From Lujinxingia sediminis (GTDB lineage: Bacteria > Myxococcota_A > Bradymonadia > Bradymonadales > Bradymonadaceae): 64,000 nucleotides of DNA. Each line of letters starts with the position of its first letter. Positions within the stretch are counted from its first letter, which is position 1. Shown here piece after piece: positions 1 to 7,480 of this stretch. The translations under genes were made by a program, and so were the position numbers. The stretch spans positions 248,001 through 312,000 of the forward strand of contig NZ_SADD01000005.1 of NCBI RefSeq assembly GCF_004005565.1, read 5' to 3'. Under the pieces are notes generated by a model. The model saw only the letters and a list, made by a program, of their open reading frames with translations, made no database searches and was not told where the DNA came from.

Positions 1-3000
1 CTCTGGGAGGGAGCGCAGAGGTCGATGGCCTGGCGCACAAAGCGGGCAGCGCGTGAGTGGTGCTCGCGTAGTAGCGCCAGGCGGGCGCGGAGTCGTAGCC
101 ATGCGGCTCGTTCCGAGAGGCCCAGGTGCTGCTCATGTCGTGCAAGCCGGCGGATGACCCTGGCCAGTCGATGGAGCGTGGCAGTCAGTGTCTCTTGCTG
201 GAGGGTGCGTTGGCGCTCGGCCTGGCTGGCGAGAGCACGCGCCAGCGCACGGTTGAGGGCGAACTCCACGTGAGGCAGCGCCAGGAAGTCGCGGTCGAAG
301 ACCTGATCGCGAAGAAGATCGAGGTGGGCGATCACCAACTCGGGACGACCCAGGGCCAGATCGATGGTGGCGCGTCGGGAGGTCACCTCAAGGAAGAGCA
401 GGCTGTTGGGGGTACGCTCTGCAAGCTCACTTGCCGGGCTGAGTGCGAGAGCTGCTTGCTCGATATCGCCCCGGGCCACGAGCAAATCGACGCGGCAGAG
501 GGCGATGTGGGCGCTGGCGGCGCGGTCGCGACGCAGGCGATGGGCGAGGTTGTCGACGATCGGCATCACGTCGGAGATCTGGCCGAGTTCCAGGGCCACA
601 CGGGTGATATGACTGAGCCAGCGGGTTGCAAAGATGGCGTCATCGATACCGACGTGTTGAAGCGTGTCGATGGATTGATGCAGCAGCTCGCGCGCATCGC
701 TCCACCGACCGCGGTGCGCAGCGAGTAAGCCCTGAAGCTCCAGGGCGCGGGCGCGGCAGCCGGGGTCGTCGAAGCGTTCGGCGAGGGTCAGGCTTTGCTG
801 CAACCAGCGGTCCACCGGTGCGGCCGGGTCGACCATCAAGGGAAGATGCGGCGCGCTGACCATCTGCAGTCGATCGCGGGCCAACCAGGGGCCGTAGTTA
901 TGGACGGTGGCCAGGCGCGCAAAATGTGTGGTGAGGCGGTCGCGGCGAGCGCTTTGCAAGAGGTGGGATGCCTCGCTGGCGCGCCAGAGCAAACGGGCGG
1001 TCTCAAAGGTGCGCGCCGGCGGGCGTTGATCGCGCGCCACCGCGGTGGCATCGGACCAGCGCGCCAGGCCTACGGCCAGGCGCCGGCGCCAGGCACGCAA
1101 CCCGGCGCGAAGCCGCCCCCGGCGGTACGCGCTGCCCACCTCTTGAAGGGCGTCATCGAGGGTGTCGATCGCTTCATCGGGGTGTCCCGAGGCCAGCAGC
1201 GCCTCCATCCACTGGCGTCGTATCGCAAGGCGATCCTCAATGGAATCGGTGGCAAGCAACGCATGAAGATGGTTGCGCGCCTGATCGGTGCGAGCCAGGG
1301 CGACGGCAGCCTCGAAGAGCGCGCGGTGGATCTCGTTTCGACGTGGCGAATCCTCGGGCTCATGGGCGTTGATCACCTGCCAGAGTTCCAGGGCGCGATC
1401 CCAGGCGAAGCGGTTTTGTGCGCTGTGGGCGACCCTGAAGGCCACCTCAACCGCTTCCCGTTGCCGGCCGGCGCGACGCAGGTAATTGAGCCGCCTGGCG
1501 TCGCTTCCCGTTTTGGATTCGCGCAACGCGTCGGCGATAAGGCCACAGAGGCGCGCGTGATGATCGCGGCCGAGTTCATTGAGCAGAACGTTGCGGGCGC
1601 GGTCGTGAATGATTGCGTAGGTCGCGTCGTGGCCTTCGCCGGCACGGGCGCGAGACTGGCGAGCGAGACGCCGGTGAAGAAGAGTTTCGATGACCGCCTC
1701 GCCGCCCTGGGCGCTCATGGCACTTGCTCCGAGCTCCCGCCCCATTGCCAGCCCGAGGGTCTGGGTGGTGAGTGGCGATGAGGCCACCGCGAGCAGCTGA
1801 AGTCCCAGGCGCTCGGGCCGGGTCAGCTGGGCGACACGACGTCGGATAAAGGCTGTGAGGAGCTCGTCGACCGCCATCGCTTCGTCGGCGTCGAGCTCTT
1901 CGGAGGCCTGGGTCGGGGCCTGCTCAAACTCGTAGATAAGTTCATCGATCAAACGCGGGTGAAGGTTGCCCCGTCGCAGAATCAACTGCTTGCTTCGCAA
2001 GGAGAGGTTGGCGGCGTTGGCCAGCACATACTCGCGAGCTTCTTCTTTGGAGAAGCCGTGGACCTCGACGCGATGCAGCGTGATAGGAGAGGTCGCGAGC
2101 TCGCCGAAAAAGGGAGGGGTGTCGTGGTCTTTGCGAGGATCGGTGAGGATGCTTGTGAGCATGAAGACGCGCATGCCACGGGGATCGTTTGTCAGATCGG
2201 CGAGGAGTGCGGCGGTGTCCAGCCCGGCAAAGTGGGTGTCTTCGAGGGCGATGAGCACCGGGCGTTGCTCGCTGAGTTCGACGAGCACGCGTCGAAGCGC
2301 GTCGATGGCCGAGCGTCGGCCAACTGCGCAGTCGGATTCGCGTCGCTCGTGCAGCGCGGGGAAGATGCGGGCGGCCTGATAGCGGGCCGTCTCCATGCGC
2401 TGGCGGGACTTCTCGGGGAGGCGAGCGATGATCGTGGCGAGTTGCTCGGCGATCTCGTCCCACCCCTGGTAGGTGCTGGTATCGCGATGAAAGCATCGTC
2501 CCCGCAGCACGATCCAGCCGAGCTGAGAGGCCCAGTGGGCCAGGGCGTCGATCAGTGCCGTTTTGCCGGTGCCCTGGGGGCCTTCGACCACGCTTAGGCC
2601 CAGACGACGCTCCTGAGCGCAGAGGCTGGCGCGGGTGGTGAGCTGGTCGAAGATCTCGCGACGTCCGTAAAGCACCTCCCGGTCTTCGACGACGGTGGCC
2701 GGGATCGTGACCGAGCGGTTCTCGCCGGTGGACAGAAGATCGAGCACGTCGTTGAGAGAGGGGCGACGCTGAGGATCGCTGGCGAGCAGGCCATGGATAA
2801 GGTTAACCCAGGCGGCCGGGCAGTGCGGAGCAACCTCCGAGAGGAAGATGCGCTCAAGGCGTGGTCGGGCGCCTTCCTCGCGCTCAACCAGGCGCTGGCA
2901 GGCGTCGAAGGGTTTGCCGGCGAGGGCCTCGAAGAGGATCACGCCCAGGGCGTAGAGGTCGGCCGCCGGGCTGAAATCGCCTCGGCGAAGCTCCGGCGCG

Positions 3001-3827
3001 CTGTAGCAGGCACGTAGATCGCCGGAGCCCGGGCGCTCCAGGTGGGGGTGGAGGCCGAAGTCGGTCAGGCGAACCTGGCCGGCTTCATTGATCAGGATGT
3101 TGGTCGGCTTGAGCCCGCCGTGAACTTTACGAAAGCGGTGGAGGTACTCCAGGGCCGCGACGATCTGCGGGCCAATTGCCTGGATGCGCAGGATGATCAG
3201 ATCGAGCGTGCGATCGGCAGCCTCGGAGTCTTCGAGCAACGACTCGGGGATCTCCAGGGTGTTGGGGCGATCGGTGGCGAGGGCTTCGGGGACGGCGTCG
3301 GTGTCACGGGACGATGGTTCTTCGGACTCGGTGGGAAGATCGCTCTCTTCATCGAGGCTGGCAGGAAGTTCGATGGTGGGCAGATCATCTTCGTGGTGCG
3401 AAGCGGCAGGCGTCTCGGGGGAGGAGCTGGCGCTTAGGATGACCTGCTCAGCGTCGGTGATCGGACGAAGCAGGTAGGCGTCGAGCGGCATTCCGTCGAC
3501 GTAGTCGCGCATCAGTCGGGTGACCTGCTCGCCACGGAAGATCTCGTGGTAGCGAGCCAGATTGCGATGATCGAGGCGAGTGAGGCTATCGAAGTGGCGC
3601 GCAAACTCGTCGGGGTCGCGGATTCTTGCAAAGGTCAGCTTCTTGAGAACGAAGCGCTCCGGACGAGGAATCTCTCCGCTGACCTCGGTGGGCTCCCCCT
3701 CGGCCAGGCGCATGCGCAAGACCTCAAACGACTCCCCGAGCTCACCGGTGCCGATGAGTCGGACCTGCTCGAGGGACTCGTCGGCGCGCGGCGCCTCCTG
3801 AAGTTCGTGGGGGGCGTCGGTGTTCAT
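1..3827 (-). CDS. Pseudokinase-AAA ATPase-helical repeat regulator (3' end outside window)
   Basis: Reads leftward from ATG 3827 and stays open to the window edge, giving 1275 codons so far. Residues ~23-330 look like a Ser/Thr kinase domain: glycine loop GTGELG, lysine in FVLKK, and LTDFGL near residue 254. The catalytic loop is VHGGLKPTN, so the catalytic Asp of HRD is replaced by Gly at residue 238. An acidic insert of about 80 residues (~123-205) sits before the catalytic loop. A STAND/AAA-like ATPase follows, with Walker A GPQGTGKT at residues 416-423, then a long Leu/Ala/Arg-rich helical region resembling TPR-type solenoids. The layout recalls large kinase-ATPase sensors of myxobacteria. 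The missing Asp suggests phosphotransfer is lost and that the ATPase/solenoid does the work; that is inference. The start overlaps the upstream gene's stop as ATGA. Confidence 0.85.
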   Translation of the reverse strand, partial: MNTDAPHELQEAPRADESLEQVRLIGTGELGESFEVLRMRLAEGEPTEVSGEIPRPERFVLKKLTFARIRDPDEFARHFDSLTRLDHRNLARYHEIFRGEQVTRLMRDYVDGMPLDAYLLRPITDAEQVILSASSSPETPAASHHEDDLPTIELPASLDEESDLPTESEEPSSRDTDAVPEALATDRPNTLEIPESLLEDSEAADRTLDLIILRIQAIGPQIVAALEYLHRFRKVHGGLKPTNILINEAGQVRLTDFGLHPHLERPGSGDLRACYSAPELRRGDFSPAADLYALGVILFEALAGKPFDACQRLVEREEGARPRLERIFLSEVAPHCPAAWVNLIHGLLASDPQRRPSLNDVLDLLSTGENRSVTIPATVVEDREVLYGRREIFDQLTTRASLCAQERRLGLSVVEGPQGTGKTALIDALAHWASQLGWIVLRGRCFHRDTSTYQGWDEIAEQLATIIARLPEKSRQRMETARYQAARIFPALHERRESDCAVGRRSAIDALRRVLVELSEQRPVLIALEDTHFAGLDTAALLADLTNDPRGMRVFMLTSILTDPRKDHDTPPFFGELATSPITLHRVEVHGFSKEEAREYVLANAANLSLRSKQLILRRGNLHPRLIDELIYEFEQAPTQASEELDADEAMAVDELLTAFIRRRVAQLTRPERLGLQLLAVASSPLTTQTLGLAMGRELGASAMSAQGGEAVIETLLHRRLARQSRARAGEGHDATYAIIHDRARNVLLNELGRDHHARLCGLIADALRESKTGSDARRLNYLRRAGRQREAVEVAFRVAHSAQNRFAWDRALELWQVINAHEPEDSPRRNEIHRALFEAAVALARTDQARNHLHALLATDSIEDRLAIRRQWMEALLASGHPDEAIDTLDDALQEVGSAYRRGRLRAGLRAWRRRLAVGLARWSDATAVARDQRPPARTFETARLLWRASEASHLLQSARRDRLTTHFARLATVHNYGPWLARDRLQMVSAPHLPLMVDPAAPVDRWLQQSLTLAERFDDPGCRARALELQGLLAAHRGRWSDARELLHQSIDTLQHVGIDDAIFATRWLSHITRVALELGQISDVMPIVDNLAHRLRRDRAASAHIALCRVDLLVARGDIEQAALALSPASELAERTPNSLLFLEVTSRRATIDLALGRPELVIAHLDLLRDQVFDRDFLALPHVEFALNRALARALASQAERQRTLQQETLTATLHRLARVIRRLARHEQHLGLSERAAWLRLRARLALLREHHSRAARFVRQAIDLCAPSQ

Positions 3828-4363
3828 TCCACCTCACCGAAAGCTGAGCGGGTCACGTCCTGGGACCACGCCTTGGGAAAGAAGCTCTGAACCTCGCGCT
3901 CACCGGGGTCGGTGCCACGCAGGAAACCCACGCCGAGGCCATGGCCGCGGTGGCGGATGAGCACGTAGCCACGCGAGGTACATGTGCTGACCTGAGGCTC
4001 ACTGAGCGCAAAGTTCTCGCGGGTCAGGTAGGCGTCGCATTGCTCGGCGGTGGTGTCGATGACGTTGACGCTGGCATAGCGGGCAAAGGTCATCGCCGCC
4101 GGTGTTGTGAGCTTGGGTACTGCCATATCGTCGCGCATAAACGAGAGGCCGACGGCGTCAGGGCGCGGCTCGGTGGGAAGTTGATGATCGCGGTGGACGA
4201 CGCTGACGATGCGTTTGTTGGCGCGGATAAACACCAGCTCATCGAGAATGGCGGGGTCGATGCCAAAGCGCTCTTTGAGGATCGTCAGGTAGGGGGTGGC
4301 GTCGATGGCAGGTGTGCCCAGTGCATCGAGTGCCCTGGCGAGGGTGGGTGGGATCGCGCTCAT
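3824..4363 (-). CDS. Probable detached C-terminal PUA-like RNA-binding domain of an RsmF-type methyltransferase
   Basis: 179 residues, no signal peptide or membrane segment. The C-terminal half contains GYVLIRHRGHGLGVGFLRG, which resembles the PUA-like tail of NOL1/NOP2/Sun methyltransferases where a glycine-rich strand precedes a basic segment. The N-terminal part (around YLTILKERFGIDPAILDELV) resembles the linker that follows the catalytic domain in RsmF-like enzymes. It lies directly downstream of an RsmF-like catalytic domain with a 4-nt ATGA overlap. The natural reading is that one two-domain enzyme is encoded by two coupled genes, the product binding RNA and guiding the methylase. Its own stop overlaps the start of the pseudokinase gene, also as ATGA. 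Family assignment is by motif resemblance only. Confidence 0.6.
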   Translation of the reverse strand: MSAIPPTLARALDALGTPAIDATPYLTILKERFGIDPAILDELVFIRANKRIVSVVHRDHQLPTEPRPDAVGLSFMRDDMAVPKLTTPAAMTFARYASVNVIDTTAEQCDAYLTRENFALSEPQVSTCTSRGYVLIRHRGHGLGVGFLRGTDPGEREVQSFFPKAWSQDVTRSAFGEVE

Positions 4364-5286
4364 GAGTGGCCTCCTTTTTTGAGGAGGGCCACGAAGAAGC
4401 CGCCGCTGTCGTTATGGTGGGGGTAGACACGCATGGCGTTTTCAAGCCGGGGATCGAAGGACTCTCCCTGCCACTCTAGCAGACCCGCCGCGCTATGAAA
4501 GCCCGGGATGCGGGTGGGCAGCACCTCGAAGTCGCCCAGTTCGGGGTCGTTAAGGCAGGCGTTGATGACGGCCTCGTTCTCTTCGGGGGCATAGGTGCAG
4601 GTGGCGTAGGCGATCAGGCCACCCGGACGGCAGAGATCAAGAGCGCGTTTGAGGATCGCCTGTTGGACGCGGCTCATACGGCTGAGTTCGGCGGGGCGGG
4701 CAGCGCCTACGCGCGGGTTTTTGCGGGAGGTGCCTTCGCAGGAGCAGGGGACATCGGCCAGGATGCGGTCGAAGCTGTCGAGGTCGGCCGGGAGGTTGGC
4801 CGCGTCGTGGCAGATCAGCGAGGTGTTGAAGACGCCCAGGCGGTCGAGCACTCGGCTGACGGCGCGCATACGGCGGTAGTCGCGGTCGTTGGCAATCAGT
4901 GTTCCGGTGTTTTGCATGGCTACGGCGATCTGCGCGCTCTTGTTACCCGGTGCGGCGCAGGTATCGAGGATACGCTCGCCGGGCTGAGGATCGAGCACTG
5001 TCACCGGCAGCAGTGAGACTTCCTCTTGCACGTGGTAGAGCCCGGCGGCGTATTCAAAGCGGGTGCCCGGGCTCAAGGTCGGGTCGAGGATGTAGGTGCC
5101 CGGGCGCCAACTCCGAGGCTCATACGCGATGCCGTGGGAGTTAAAGGAGGCCTCAAGTTCAGCAGGTGCGATCTTCAGATCGTTGGCCCACACGCAGAGG
5201 GGCAGGGGCCTTGCGAGTGCAGCCTCAAAGGCCTCGAAGTCCTCGATGATATCGCGGTAGCGTGAGAAGTCGGGGATGGCGTTCAT
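4360..5286 (-). CDS. RsmB/RsmF-family (NOL1/NOP2/Sun) RNA 5-methylcytosine methyltransferase
   Basis: 308 residues forming a SAM-dependent RNA cytosine-C5 methyltransferase core. The SAM-binding motif I is LDTCAAPGNKSAQIA. The DVPCSCEGT motif carries one of the two family cysteines and YATCTYAPEENEAV carries the other. In this family one cysteine attacks C6 of cytosine and the other helps release product. The protein ends after GGFFVALLKK, where RsmF-type enzymes normally continue into a PUA-like tail; here the tail appears to be the next gene, overlapping as ATGA. The target is probably rRNA, though tRNA cannot be excluded. The start ATG overlaps the stop of the Maf gene (ATGA), so translation is likely coupled. 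Confidence 0.88.
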   Translation of the reverse strand: MNAIPDFSRYRDIIEDFEAFEAALARPLPLCVWANDLKIAPAELEASFNSHGIAYEPRSWRPGTYILDPTLSPGTRFEYAAGLYHVQEEVSLLPVTVLDPQPGERILDTCAAPGNKSAQIAVAMQNTGTLIANDRDYRRMRAVSRVLDRLGVFNTSLICHDAANLPADLDSFDRILADVPCSCEGTSRKNPRVGAARPAELSRMSRVQQAILKRALDLCRPGGLIAYATCTYAPEENEAVINACLNDPELGDFEVLPTRIPGFHSAAGLLEWQGESFDPRLENAMRVYPHHNDSGGFFVALLKKGGHS

Positions 5287-5876
5287 AACGTCTCAAGGTA
5301 GCCGGTCTGCTCAAGGAGCGACCAGACACGGGTCAGGGGCAGGCCGATAATGGCGGTAAAGTCGTCGCCTCGCGCGGCCTCAAAGAGGCGGATGCCGCCG
5401 GCTTCGATGCGGTAGGAGCCGGCGCAGAAGAGCGGTTGGTCGGTCTCGACGTAGGCCCGAGCCCGCTGCTCGGTGAGCGGGCGCATGACCATCTCAAAGG
5501 CAACCTCCGAGGCCAGCTCCGCGCCGGAAGGGGTACGCAGCGCGATCGCCGTGATCAACCGGTGGGTCTTTCCCTGCAGGCGCATCAGCTGATCCACCGC
5601 ACCCTCCACGGAGCCCGGTTTCTGGAAGATCGTCTGATCGAGGGCAATGACCTGATCGGCACCCAGGACAAAGGCATTCGGGTGATCGGCGGCCACGCGT
5701 CGTGCTTTTTGAAGCGCCAGGCGCGCGGCCATCGCAGCCGGGGCTTCGCCGGGCAGTCGCGTCTCGTCGATGTGGGCGGCACAGGCCTCAAAGGAGAGGC
5801 CCAGGCGTTCGAGAAGTTCGATCTTGTAGGTCGACTCGGTGGCCAGAATGAGCTTTTGCGGGGAGAGTTCTGCCAT
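5283..5876 (-). CDS. Maf-family nucleotide pyrophosphatase, YceF-like
   Basis: 197 residues from ATG 5876. An in-frame ATG 40 codons upstream (5996) would add residues with no family counterpart and would run into the divergent gene, so 5876 is preferred. The N-terminal LILATESTYKIELLERLG matches the Maf substrate loop that usually reads LILAS.S..R. The GADQV motif supplies the catalytic acid. The region FCAGSYRIEAGGIRLFE followed by GLPLTRV is closer to YceF (7-methyl-GTP pyrophosphatase) than to the dTTP/UTP-specific YhdE branch. The enzyme would hydrolyse a modified or non-canonical nucleotide triphosphate in the cytoplasm. It is the first gene of a run coupled by ATGA overlaps. Confidence 0.9.
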   Translation of the reverse strand: MAELSPQKLILATESTYKIELLERLGLSFEACAAHIDETRLPGEAPAAMAARLALQKARRVAADHPNAFVLGADQVIALDQTIFQKPGSVEGAVDQLMRLQGKTHRLITAIALRTPSGAELASEVAFEMVMRPLTEQRARAYVETDQPLFCAGSYRIEAGGIRLFEAARGDDFTAIIGLPLTRVWSLLEQTGYLETL

Positions 5877-5983
5877 GGGATGTTTGACCGAAGGTGGCGT
5901 GTTCGACAAAGAGGAGAGGTGTCCGGCAGGAACGCGTCCGCCGGCGATGCCAGCTATCTCAAACAGGGAAAAGGAGGAGCGCC

Positions 5984-6271
5984 ATGAGCGATCCACAGAC
6001 GATGATCGACCGACTCAACGCCATGCACACCTTTCCGGGGCCATTTTTGTTCAAGGTCATCGGCGAGAATGAGCCGACCTTTGTCAGCCGCGTGGTGCAG
6101 GCTGCGGTCAACGCCATTGGTGGCGACGCCGATGTTGACGTCGAGACCCGTGAAAGCGGCAAGGGAAAGCACATCGCCGTGACGCTCTCGGCGCAGGTCC
6201 AGAGCCCGCAGATGGTGCTCGATGTCTATGAGCTGCTGCGAGCGGTGCAGGGCGTGCGATTTATGATGTAG
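5984..6271 (+). CDS. DUF493 (YbeD-like) family protein
   Basis: 95 residues from ATG 5984, fixed by a strong ribosome site AAGGAGGA at 5971-5978. An in-frame upstream start at 5894 has no such site. The product has the small ACT-like alpha/beta pattern of DUF493/YbeD: FPGPFLFKVIG near the start, then VVQAAVNAIGG, a charged strand, and YELLRAVQGVRFMM at the end. In enterobacteria YbeD lies next to lipoate genes, but the biochemical role is not established and nothing nearby indicates one here. It is transcribed divergently from the Maf-led run, so 5877-5983 must hold both promoters. Confidence 0.85.
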   Translation: MSDPQTMIDRLNAMHTFPGPFLFKVIGENEPTFVSRVVQAAVNAIGGDADVDVETRESGKGKHIAVTLSAQVQSPQMVLDVYELLRAVQGVRFMM

Positions 6272-6282
6272 GCAGGTGGGGA

Positions 6283-7440
6283 TCAGTCCAGGAGCTCCAC
6301 GGGAGCGTCGGAGCGCCGGGGGGCGGGCTCCTCGGAGGGGGCGATGGGTTCATCATCGCCCGAGGCGAAGACATCCCAGACGAAAAGCCCGCTGCTGGCC
6401 AACAGGGAGACGGCCGCGCCGATCCAGAGGCCGTTGGCGGTGCGTTGCTGGGAGATGCCGGTGTCGAGAAGTTCGCGGTTGACGCCGCCAAAGGCGTTTT
6501 GCTGCTGCTCGAGGGCGTCGTAGGTGGTGCTGGCCTGCATGCCCATGATGGTCGCCGCCGCCCCCAGGGCAATACCCACCCCGCCCAGGCCCAGGGCCGC
6601 ACTCTGGCGCGGGTTCGAGAACACGCCTCCCTGCCCCATGGCCGAGGCGGGGATAAAGAGGGTGAGTGTGTCATCGGCGGGGACTTCCACGCTCTCGGAG
6701 AAGTCCGCGCCGCCTCCGCGAATCGCAAAGGTCGTGGTGCCGGCTTCCACTTCAACGGCGCGCTGCAGAGGCAGCGCGTAGCTCTGCCCGCCGACGATGA
6801 GTGTAGCACCGGAAAGATCGCTCTGGACCATCAAGCGCCCGGTCTGCACGGCAGCACGAAGGGTCATGGCGAGCTCTTCGCGCTGACGGGCTTCCAGCGT
6901 GATGCTCTGTCGGGCCTGATCGAAGTCGGGGAGGCTCGCGATGAGGGTGTAGGTGCCCGGTGCAAGGTCGAGCTCACAGGGGGCGTTGCAGCGCTCCCGG
7001 GTTTCTTCGACGAGGATGGTCGCACCTTCCGGGGAACTCGTCACGTTCAGGGTCGCCATGGAGGCCGCGATCGCCTGCTGGATCTCAATGACCGTGTCAG
7101 CGACCTCGCCGGCGTTGGGAGCACCCGGGAGCTCCGAGAGGTAGCGCTGGAAGTACGCCTCGGCGTCGGTGAGCTTTCCGGCCAGGCGGTAGGCCTGTCC
7201 GACGTTGTAGAGCAGCTCGGAGCGGCCGGAGAGTTCGTAGGACTCCAGAAAGGCCTCGGCGGCCTTCTCGTACTCGTCGTTATCGTAGAAGGCTCGCCCT
7301 TCCATAAAGCGTTCGCGAGCCTGCTCAATCGTATCCTGCGCGAAGGCCGGGGCTGGCATCATCAGCGAGAGCGAGAGCGGCAGGGCGCAGGCCACGAGCA
7401 GCCGCTTAAAGGTACGAGTGTGTGAGGACGAAGTAGCCAT
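6283..7440 (-). CDS. Secreted/membrane TPR and PEGA-domain protein, partner of the upstream kinase
   Basis: 385 residues from ATG 7440. A second ATG at 7455 is possible but gives no better signal peptide. Residues 1-34 form a signal peptide ending MPAPAFA before Gln. Residues ~35-130 contain two TPR-like units (ARERFMEGRAFYDNDEYEKAA, then a copy including LLYNVGQAYRLAGKLTDAEAYF). Residues ~135-205 form a PEGA domain (VTSSPEGATILVEE, LAPGTYTLIA), with a weaker second one after it. Two hydrophobic segments near residues ~285-310 and ~335-355 suggest membrane anchoring, leaving a short acidic tail. It follows the kinase stop by 40 bases on the same strand, so it is likely co-transcribed. PEGA domains usually decorate extracytoplasmic parts of such signalling proteins; the ligand is unknown. 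Confidence 0.82.
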   Translation of the reverse strand: MATSSSHTRTFKRLLVACALPLSLSLMMPAPAFAQDTIEQARERFMEGRAFYDNDEYEKAAEAFLESYELSGRSELLYNVGQAYRLAGKLTDAEAYFQRYLSELPGAPNAGEVADTVIEIQQAIAASMATLNVTSSPEGATILVEETRERCNAPCELDLAPGTYTLIASLPDFDQARQSITLEARQREELAMTLRAAVQTGRLMVQSDLSGATLIVGGQSYALPLQRAVEVEAGTTTFAIRGGGADFSESVEVPADDTLTLFIPASAMGQGGVFSNPRQSAALGLGGVGIALGAAATIMGMQASTTYDALEQQQNAFGGVNRELLDTGISQQRTANGLWIGAAVSLLASSGLFVWDVFASGDDEPIAPSEEPAPRRSDAPVELLD

Positions 7441-7480
7441 AGGGTTCTCAGCCATGAGGGCATTGCAAAGACGCGGGAGT

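Noticed and set aside
5877-5996. Longer start for the Maf gene
   Set aside because: The extra 40 residues have no Maf counterpart and overlap the ribosome site of the divergent DUF493 gene.
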